In this document: positions 7,494 through 12,840 of the stretch, piece by piece | Layout of the letters: every line of letters starts with the position of its first letter | How positions within the stretch are numbered: the first letter of the stretch is position 1 | Assembly (NCBI GenBank): GCA_026225015.1 | Contig: JAMFRY010000125.1 | Coordinates: 1 to 14,538 of the forward strand | Reading direction: 5' to 3' | DNA length: 14,538 nucleotides | Source of the DNA: Alphaproteobacteria bacterium | GTDB lineage: Bacteria; Pseudomonadota; Alphaproteobacteria; Acetobacterales; Acetobacteraceae | Program-made: the position numbers and the translations under genes | Notes under the pieces: model-generated | Seen by the model: the letters and a program-made list of their open reading frames with translations, nothing else | What the model was told of the DNA's origin: nothing | Database searches by the model: none

Positions 7494-7506
7494 GGATGAG
7501 TCATCC
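7494..7506. repeat. Perfect 13-bp palindrome downstream of the regulator gene
   Basis: GGATGA-G-TCATCC is a perfect palindrome with one central base, 14 bp past the stop of the winged-helix/ATPase gene. It has no T-run, so it is not an intrinsic terminator. It could be a protein-binding site or chance. Confidence 0.3.
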
Positions 7507-7572
7507 AGGTCATTCATGCGATGCGTTTTATGGCAAGCGGCGTTGTGATTGACTCTCCGGCCCTGCAACCCC

Positions 7573-7598
7573 GTCAGGCCGGCATCCACGACTTTTTT
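7573..7598 (+). repeat. Left arm of the GIY-YIG element
   Basis: This is a shortened form of the palindromic repeat. Compared with the arm at 4691-4729 it lacks about 13 internal bases of the hairpin but keeps GTCA at the outer edge and the 18-nt inner block ending in a T-run. Confidence 0.6.
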
Positions 7599-7700
7599 CG
7601 GCACTTGGATCGAATGCATGGTCAACCTATTTGCCGCTTGGCTTAAGTTTAGCATCTCGCCTATACCCACCGAAAAAGCTGATGAGGGTTGGGCAGCGAA

Positions 7701-7985
7701 TTGGGCGGATGGGTTTATATTCTGGCGAGTCAGCCAAACGGTGTTTTGTACGTGGGCGTGACGGCAGACTTGGTGCGGCGGATTTATGAGCATCGGGAAG
7801 GGTTGGTTGCAGGGTTCACCAAACGTTACGCGGTGAAGCGGCTGGTTTGGTTTGAGCGGCACGACGATATTGTTGCGGCAATCGGGCGGGAGAAAGCGAT
7901 CAAGGAATGGCGGCGGGCTTATAAGGTGAGATTGATTGTGGCTGGGAACCCGCAATGGGATGATTTGTATGATTCTATTTTGTGA
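7701..7985 (+). CDS. GIY-YIG nuclease-domain protein (YhbQ/UPF0213-like)
   Basis: This is a 94-residue single-domain protein. It has the GIY half (WVYIL, residues 4-8), the YIG half (YVG, 17-19), the conserved Arg in LVRRIYEH (R26/R27, H31), the family block GLVAGFTKRYAVKRLVWFE (34-52) and the putative metal-binding Glu64 in GREKAIKEW. The ending NPQWDDLYDSIL is typical of the short YhbQ-like subgroup. These are DNA endonuclease-fold proteins whose cellular role is poorly defined. A TGA lies directly upstream of the frame and no ATG is available, so the start must be TTG. I prefer 7701 (MGGWVYILAS, with GAGGG at 7684-7688 upstream) over TTG 7689. The gene is bracketed by inverted repeat arms. 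It uses AT-ending codons and TTG/GTG-rich wording more than its neighbours, which suggests transfer. Confidence 0.85.
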   Translation: MGGWVYILASQPNGVLYVGVTADLVRRIYEHREGLVAGFTKRYAVKRLVWFERHDDIVAAIGREKAIKEWRRAYKVRLIVAGNPQWDDLYDSIL

Positions 7986-7994
7986 CGCTGATGG

Positions 7995-8027
7995 AAAAGT
8001 CGTGGATGCGGCCTACGCCGGCATGAC
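7995..8027 (-). repeat. Right arm of the GIY-YIG element
   Basis: This is the inverted copy of the palindromic repeat. It matches the right arm of the short element (4788-4836, minus the 15-nt insertion) at nearly every position, with three single-base losses and one substitution by eye. It begins 9 nt after the nuclease stop codon. Confidence 0.65.
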
Positions 8028-8077
8028 GTATGTGGAGTGGCTGGTGGGTTAGGGTCAAAGCGGGTTGGTGTTACGCT

Positions 8078-8117
8078 AAAAAAATGGGGCGGCGCCTTAG
8101 GAGGAAACGCCGCCCCA
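8078..8117 (-). terminator. Intrinsic terminator of the S53 protease gene
   Basis: A perfect 10-bp GC-rich stem (8108-8117 pairing with 8085-8094; TGGGGCGGCG on the plus strand) encloses a 13-nt loop. On the minus strand it is followed by seven T (8084-8078). It begins 16 bp beyond the protease stop. This is a textbook Rho-independent terminator for minus-strand transcription. Confidence 0.9.
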
Positions 8118-8133
8118 AGTTGTCAGCGCTCCG

Positions 8134-9954
8134 CTACGAGACTTTCTGGGTACTCGTATTCTGATCGGGAACGCCGCGGGGGACCTGATCCTTTCCTTTG
8201 GCTTTGACGGCATTGCCATGGGTAACAAAAGCGTTGCCCTTGGCGACAAAGCCATCACCCTTAGCAATTAAGGCGTTGCCATGGGTCACGAACGCATCAC
8301 CCTTTGCCCTAAAGGCATTGCCCTTCGCGATGAAGGCTTTATCCGTCGCGTGCCCATCGCCAGCTTGGTCTGTCTCGCTGGTACTCTTCCCCAGCAGCGA
8401 GGCCAGCACCTGGCCATCGGGCGATCCCAACCCGGTCGCGGCATCCCAACCCTCGGCCGCCGCGAAAGCGCCGTTATTGCCTTTTTCGATATCGTTCAGC
8501 GCGCCTTCATTTGGATAGAGAATCGGGTTGAGGAAACCGACCGGCGGCAGCGACTGCGCGGCCCTCAATTCATTGATCCTGGCGATCAATCCAGCCCAAA
8601 GCGGGGCCACCGCGCTGGTGCCGCCGATCACCGTATCGCTGCCATCCACCCGCACGGCATAGCCGGTCTCAGGATCGGCATTGCCCGCCACATCCGGCAC
8701 GCCGCGAAATTGCAGTTTCTGGCTTTGGCCGGAGGTGAGAGTCGCGGATAGGCCCTGCTGCCAGCTCGGTACGGGGAACACGGTGCTTACACCGCCGCCG
8801 GTGGCGCCGCCATTGGGCAGGTCGTTCCACACGCTCTCCGAGGTAATGTTGTCAGCGCCCGCTTGCAGGCTGGTGCCGCCGCAGGCCAGAACATGCGGGC
8901 TGGAGGCTGGGAAATCGACATGGTTGGCGCCGTCCGTCTGCCCATCGGTCGAGCCGCCATCGCCGGCCGCCACCAACACGGTGATGCCAAGCGACGCCGC
9001 ATCCTGAAACGCCTCGTCCAGCGCCTGGATCGCCTGCGACGTCCAGCTCGATTCCGGGCCGCCCCAGCTGATCGAAAGCACCGAGGGTTTGTTCGCCGTG
9101 TCATGGATGGCGGTGGTCACCGCGTCGAGAAATCCGGCATCGGTATTGGGCGCGTAATACACGGCAAGCGTCGCGCCCGGCGCCACTGAACCGGCAACCT
9201 CGATGTCCAGCATCACTTCGCCATCCGGCCCATCGGCGCTGCCTGAGGCGTGATTCTTGCCATGATCGACCGAGACGCTGACAATCTTCGGCGCTTTCAG
9301 CCCAAGCGAGCTGAAATACTGGTTGAGATCGGCGCTGCGCGTGCCGCCGCCGAATTCGACGATGGCAATGGTCTGGCCAGCGCCCGTCGCGGTGGGAAAG
9401 CCGTAGAGCGAAGCAATCTTGGTGGGCGGGTAGGAGATCGGGCCGCCGGCGGCGCGCGCGGCAGCGTTCTTGCGGAAATGCGCGCGGGCCTGCGGGCGGT
9501 TGTCCAGCCCCAGCACGGCCTGCACCGCATCCTTCAACGCATCCGGTAACGTAATTTCGCCCTCGCGGCCGCGATAGGCGCCGGTTGGATGCTCATAACG
9601 CTGCAATGTCACGCCGAAGGCTTCGTTGAAATCCTTGACCGCGCCGGAGAGCACAACGCTGCGGCGGGCCCGGCTCACCGAAACCACGGCAAGATGATGC
9701 TGGCTTGCGAATTTCGAAACGGCTTCGATATCCTCGGCGCGGGCGCCGTGCTCGGCCAGAAAATCCTCGTGACTCAGCGGCGCCAGGGAGTAATCGCCCT
9801 TGCTCAGCCGCGCCACCCGGTCCTGCAACCCCGCAACGGCGTTGTGGCGTAGCACGAGCGTTACTTCCAGCCGCTCATCCGGATCGGATGGGCCGCTCAA
9901 GGTGGCGTCAGCAAGTGGTTTGCGGTTACTGCCGGGCAGGAGATGTTTGGACAT
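8134..9954 (-). CDS. S53 family peptidase (sedolisin/kumamolisin type) with C-terminal heptad-repeat tail
   Basis: This is a 606-residue serine-carboxyl protease, a class normally active at acid pH. Residues ~29-150 form the pro-domain (LEVTLVLRHN to AVQAVLGLDNRPQARAHF), which is removed autocatalytically in the family. The catalytic domain (~170-525) has Glu246 and Asp250 in GEVMLDIEV, the oxyanion Asp332 in AAGDGGS and the nucleophile Ser447 in GGTSAVAPLWAG. The C-terminal calcium site is NDIEKGN (487-493) and GWDAATGLGSP (502-512). Residues 540-588 are seven tandem heptads ending in a short unique tail, which is not a standard S53 feature that I know of. There is no Sec signal peptide, as in kumamolisin, so the export route is unclear. 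ATG 9954 is chosen because GGAG lies 6 nt upstream. Longer readings to 9966 or 10098 lack a ribosome-binding site. Confidence 0.93.
   Translation of the reverse strand: MSKHLLPGSNRKPLADATLSGPSDPDERLEVTLVLRHNAVAGLQDRVARLSKGDYSLAPLSHEDFLAEHGARAEDIEAVSKFASQHHLAVVSVSRARRSVVLSGAVKDFNEAFGVTLQRYEHPTGAYRGREGEITLPDALKDAVQAVLGLDNRPQARAHFRKNAAARAAGGPISYPPTKIASLYGFPTATGAGQTIAIVEFGGGTRSADLNQYFSSLGLKAPKIVSVSVDHGKNHASGSADGPDGEVMLDIEVAGSVAPGATLAVYYAPNTDAGFLDAVTTAIHDTANKPSVLSISWGGPESSWTSQAIQALDEAFQDAASLGITVLVAAGDGGSTDGQTDGANHVDFPASSPHVLACGGTSLQAGADNITSESVWNDLPNGGATGGGVSTVFPVPSWQQGLSATLTSGQSQKLQFRGVPDVAGNADPETGYAVRVDGSDTVIGGTSAVAPLWAGLIARINELRAAQSLPPVGFLNPILYPNEGALNDIEKGNNGAFAAAEGWDAATGLGSPDGQVLASLLGKSTSETDQAGDGHATDKAFIAKGNAFRAKGDAFVTHGNALIAKGDGFVAKGNAFVTHGNAVKAKGKDQVPRGVPDQNTSTQKVS
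8191..8337 (-). repeat. Seven tandem 21-bp units encoding heptads A-F-x-A-K-G-N/D
   Basis: Within the protease gene, residues 540-588 read AFIAKGN, AFRAKGD, AFVTHGN, ALIAKGD, GFVAKGN, AFVTHGN, AVKAKGK. A higher order of three heptads (63 bp) is visible, because AFVTHGN recurs as the third and sixth unit. The regular small-hydrophobic-x-small-basic-Gly-Asn pattern suggests a beta-roll or solenoid. It recalls the short Gly/Asn-containing repeats of YadA-like adhesin heads, but that comparison is only by eye. Confidence 0.9.
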
Positions 9955-10339
9955 TTTTTGCTCCATCAATGGGTTGTAACGGTTCAGAAGGCCGGCGCCT
10001 GAGGCAGGTCGCCACATAATACAAAAATTCCGGGTGACGGCCGGGCGCCGCGAAACCCGGACGAAATGCCGGGCCGAGCGATGCCGCCATGCTATCAATG
10101 GTAACGCTCCCCATACCCCGCCTGCCCCGCCGTTTCTGTTCGAGCAGAAGCTACGCCGCAGTCACGCTCCCGGTCCATAAAATCGAGTCTTAAAACTTCT
10201 TAAATCTTCGGGTCATCGCGGGAGGACAGCCCGGCGCCGGCATGCCGATCAGCTGTTTGACTTGGCCCTCGATATCGGCTGTTACACCGTCATAACACCG
10301 CGTAGGTTTGGCGTTAAATTCCGTTGGGGGGATTGCCGG
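9955..10339. other. Divergent control region between protease and TonB receptor genes
   Basis: This 385-bp region has no gene. On the minus strand TATTAT (10021-10016) is a possible -10 box for the protease, with no clear -35. Toward the receptor, TTGACT (10257-10262) is a possible -35. It stands 17 bp before a dyad, TGTTA-8 bp-TAACA (10280-10297), that would cover the -10 position. CCGGGT (10030-10035) and ACCCGG (10055-10060) form another short inverted repeat. All of these are weak, pattern-only calls. Confidence 0.35.
10280..10297. promoter_or_regulatory. 18-bp dyad upstream of the TonB receptor
   Basis: TGTTA and TAACA are separated by 8 bp, 42 bp upstream of the receptor ATG. The size and spacing resemble an operator for a dimeric repressor, and its position relative to TTGACT (10257-10262) would place it over the core promoter. 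The role is inferred. Confidence 0.3.
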
Positions 10340-12724
10340 ATGAAAGGCCAGCAAAAATGGGCCGGCGGCATCCTGTTTGCTGGTTCGGCAATGATCTGCC
10401 TGCCGCTATGGGCTCCGGCGCTTGCGCAAAGCGATTCAAACATCATTTATGTCACCCCGCTTTCCCACGCCACGGTGGACGCGCAGAAATTCCCGCATCC
10501 GGTGCAAACATTCTCAGCCTCGGACATCAGCAGCAAGGGCGTCGCCGATGCGGCGCAGGCGCTGGCTGACCAGGCCGAAGGCGTCAACCTGGTGAACAGC
10601 CAGGCCAATCCCTACCAGCCGACCATTCTCTATCATGGCTTCGAAATCTCGCCGATCCAGGGCACGCCGGCGGGGTTGAGCGTTTATGTCGATGGCGCAA
10701 GGTTCAACACGCCGTTCGGCGACCTCGCCATCTGGAGCCTGCTGCCGGATGAGGCGATCAGTTCACTCAGCATCGAGGACGGCAATCCCGTTTTCGGCCT
10801 GAATGCGCTGGGCGGCGCCATCAATGTGCAGATGAAAAACGGGTTCACCTTCTCCGGCGGCAAGGCGGAATTATCGGGCGGATCGTTCGGCAAGATCGAA
10901 GGCAATCTCGAATATGCAAGGCAATCGGGAAATGTCGCTTCCTATGTGGATTTGGGCGAGACGCATGAAGGCGGCTGGCGCGATGAGCAATCTTCCGATA
11001 TTCAGAATTTTTATGGCGATCTCGGCTGGCGCGGCGGGCATGCCGAACTGCACTTCAACCTGACGCTTGCCGATTCCCAGTTGAACGGCCCCGGCACGGT
11101 GCCTGTGGAACTGCTTGCCGCCGATCCGTCCTCGCAATTCACCGGCCCCAACCGCATCGGCGATAAATATGCGAAGTTCAGCACGAATTTGTCGGACCAG
11201 CTCACGCCCGATACCTCGGTTCAGGCGGTGTTGTATTATGATTACCTGCGCGAGCAACTGGCAAACGGCAATGGACCTAACGACCTTCCCTGCGGCCCAG
11301 GTCCCGATGCCGCCTATCTCTGCCAAGGCGGCGTTGGCGGCGCGCCAAGCACCACGATCGGCGGCGGGCTCATTCCGAATTTTGAGCCGGTGCCCGACGC
11401 CTATGGCTACTACGCCTATTCCCAGCTCAACCTGAACACCAGCAACACAAACGGCTATGGCGGCTCTGCGCAAATCACGAATACCGCGCCGCTTTTCGGT
11501 CTCGCCAATCATTTCGTCGCGGGGCTGAGCTATGATGGCGGCTTTACCAAATACGGCGCCACCGGCTATATCGGCGGCATCACCCGTGCCCGCAACTATC
11601 TAACGCCGCCCGGCATCCCCAGCCCCGGATATATTCTGGATGAGCCCGGCACGGTACCCGTGGATGTCGTCATCCGCAACGCCTATTACGGCGCCTATAT
11701 CTCCGATACGGTGAGTATCACGTCGAAATTTTCACTCACGGGAAGCGGCAGGTTCAACATCGCCAATATTGCGCTGCATGACCAGCTTCCCCCGGACCCG
11801 AACGCACCCGGCGCCGGGCTTAGCGGCCGGCACTATTTCGACCATGTCAATCCGGCACTCGGCGCCGCCTATGATGTGACACCGTTTCTGGTGTTGTATG
11901 GCGGCTATGGCCAAGCCAATGCGGCGCCGACGCCGGCAGAGCTCTCCTGCGCCAGCCCGCAGGATTCCTGCAGCCTTGCGAATTTCATGTCCGGCGATCC
12001 GGATTTGAAGCAGATCGTCACGCGCATGCTGCAAGCCGGCATAAGGGGCACGGCGGCAGGGCCCGATTCCAGCATCATCACCTATAACGCCGATTTCTAT
12101 GTCTCCAACACCAATGACGACATCGAGTTTCTGCAATCGCCTTATAATCCGATCGGTGAAGGCTATTTCAGCAATATCGGCGATGTACGGCGCGCCGGCA
12201 TGGATGCCGAGCTCAAACTGGAGGCGCCGCGATGGTCGGTCCATGCCAGCTATTCGCTGATCGAGGCCACCTATCAAAGCAGCTTCATCGAACAGACCAA
12301 CAACCCCGCGGCGGACGCCAACGGCAACATCACCGTCGAGCCGGGCGATCATCTTCCGGGCATCCCCCGGAACATCATCAAATTCGGCGGCAATTTCAAC
12401 GCCACGCTGCGGTGGAATATCGGCATTACCGTAACGGCGCAGACATCCGCCCCGCTATACGGCGATGCGGCCAATCTCACTCCGCCGCTGCCGGGCTATG
12501 CCGTGCTCGACCTCACCACCTTCTACCAATTGACGCCGCGGTTGCAGTTCTTCGGCGGCATCGACAATCTCACCGGCGCAAAATATTATAATTACGGCAC
12601 ATTTTCGCCAACCGGCCTGGATGGCGGCGTTTACGTAGCGCAGGCGCCTGACTACTCTAACCCCCGCAGTTACAGCGTCGCCGCGCCGATCGGCGGTTAT
12701 GCGGGAGTCAAATTCACATTCTGA
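10340..12724 (+). CDS. TonB-dependent outer-membrane receptor
   Basis: This 794-residue receptor imports a scarce ligand across the outer membrane using TonB-ExbB-ExbD energy. It has a signal peptide with predicted cleavage after APALA (residue 29), then a TonB-box-like NIIYVT (34-39). The plug domain (~50-167) contains PYQPTILYHGFEISP, GTPAGLSVYVDGARFNTPFGD and NPVFGLNALGGAINVQ. A beta-barrel of about 620 residues follows, ending in ...YAGVKFTF with a terminal Phe, as required for barrel insertion. Two short Cys-x(n)-Cys pairs (DNA near 11290-11325 and 11945-11975) probably lie in extracellular loops. ATG 10340 is chosen because GGGGGGA (10326-10332) precedes it by 7 nt and the signal peptide starts here. 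The ligand cannot be read from sequence. The neighbouring quinoprotein makes a metal or metallophore one candidate. Confidence 0.93.
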   Translation: MKGQQKWAGGILFAGSAMICLPLWAPALAQSDSNIIYVTPLSHATVDAQKFPHPVQTFSASDISSKGVADAAQALADQAEGVNLVNSQANPYQPTILYHGFEISPIQGTPAGLSVYVDGARFNTPFGDLAIWSLLPDEAISSLSIEDGNPVFGLNALGGAINVQMKNGFTFSGGKAELSGGSFGKIEGNLEYARQSGNVASYVDLGETHEGGWRDEQSSDIQNFYGDLGWRGGHAELHFNLTLADSQLNGPGTVPVELLAADPSSQFTGPNRIGDKYAKFSTNLSDQLTPDTSVQAVLYYDYLREQLANGNGPNDLPCGPGPDAAYLCQGGVGGAPSTTIGGGLIPNFEPVPDAYGYYAYSQLNLNTSNTNGYGGSAQITNTAPLFGLANHFVAGLSYDGGFTKYGATGYIGGITRARNYLTPPGIPSPGYILDEPGTVPVDVVIRNAYYGAYISDTVSITSKFSLTGSGRFNIANIALHDQLPPDPNAPGAGLSGRHYFDHVNPALGAAYDVTPFLVLYGGYGQANAAPTPAELSCASPQDSCSLANFMSGDPDLKQIVTRMLQAGIRGTAAGPDSSIITYNADFYVSNTNDDIEFLQSPYNPIGEGYFSNIGDVRRAGMDAELKLEAPRWSVHASYSLIEATYQSSFIEQTNNPAADANGNITVEPGDHLPGIPRNIIKFGGNFNATLRWNIGITVTAQTSAPLYGDAANLTPPLPGYAVLDLTTFYQLTPRLQFFGGIDNLTGAKYYNYGTFSPTGLDGGVYVAQAPDYSNPRSYSVAAPIGGYAGVKFTF

Positions 12725-12731
12725 AGTGTAT

Positions 12732-12782
12732 TTGACTTTTGACGTTCCTGCGGTAGAGATTGTGCCATAATGTGTCGCACAA
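12732..12782 (+). promoter_or_regulatory. Candidate promoter and overlapping operator for the PQQ dehydrogenase
   Basis: TGcCATAAT (12763-12771) is a good extended -10 element. TTGACT (12732-12737) and TTGACG (12739-12744) lie upstream, but the spacing (21 bp or more) is too long for a classical -35. An inverted repeat, TTGTGC (12760-12765) and GCACAA (12777-12782), flanks the -10 box and could bind a regulator. Transcription would start near 12778, which puts the tandem repeat that follows into the leader RNA. Confidence 0.4.
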
Positions 12783-12784
12783 AT

Positions 12785-12826
12785 TCCGCGTAATAGACTC
12801 CGCGTAATAGACTCCGCGTAATAGAC
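12785..12826. repeat. Three perfect 14-bp tandem repeats upstream of the PQQ dehydrogenase
   Basis: The unit TCCGCGTAATAGAC occurs three times head-to-tail without a mismatch (12785-12798, 12799-12812, 12813-12826). It abuts the ribosome-binding site AGGGAG (12827-12832), and the ATG follows at 12841. Such perfect repeats can change copy number by slippage. They may be stacked binding sites or a structured leader. Confidence 0.9.
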
Positions 12827-12840
12827 AGGGAGAGCCCAGT

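Larger units (their letters stand above)
7573..8027. mobile_element. 455-bp inverted-repeat element carrying a GIY-YIG nuclease gene
   Basis: The left end (7573-7598) is GTCAGGCCGGCATCCACGAC followed by a T-run. The right end (7995-8027) is its inverted counterpart, AAAAGTCGTGGATGC, continuing through GGCATGAC. The left end shares an uninterrupted 18-nt block (GGCATCCACGAC plus six T) with the left arm of the short element at 4691-4836, and the right end shares AAGTCGTGGATGC and GGCATGAC with its right arm. The sequence just inside the left end is also related between the two. Between the ends lies only the GIY-YIG gene. The left arm lacks most of the hairpin, so this copy may be decayed. Mobility is inferred from the paired arrangement. 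I see no target-site duplication. Confidence 0.55.

Noticed and set aside
7488..7955. 155-residue open frame on the minus strand
   Set aside because: It overlaps the GIY-YIG gene in antisense and spans a repeat arm. No recognisable features.
10871..12352. Two long minus-strand frames (10871-11512 and 11732-12352)
   Set aside because: Both are antisense shadows of the TonB receptor barrel. They are Ile/Gly/Arg-rich with no motifs and no ribosome-binding site noted.
12785..12826. CRISPR array
   Set aside because: The repeats are contiguous 14-bp units without spacers, so this is a simple tandem repeat. I saw no CRISPR, tRNA or rRNA elsewhere in the window.
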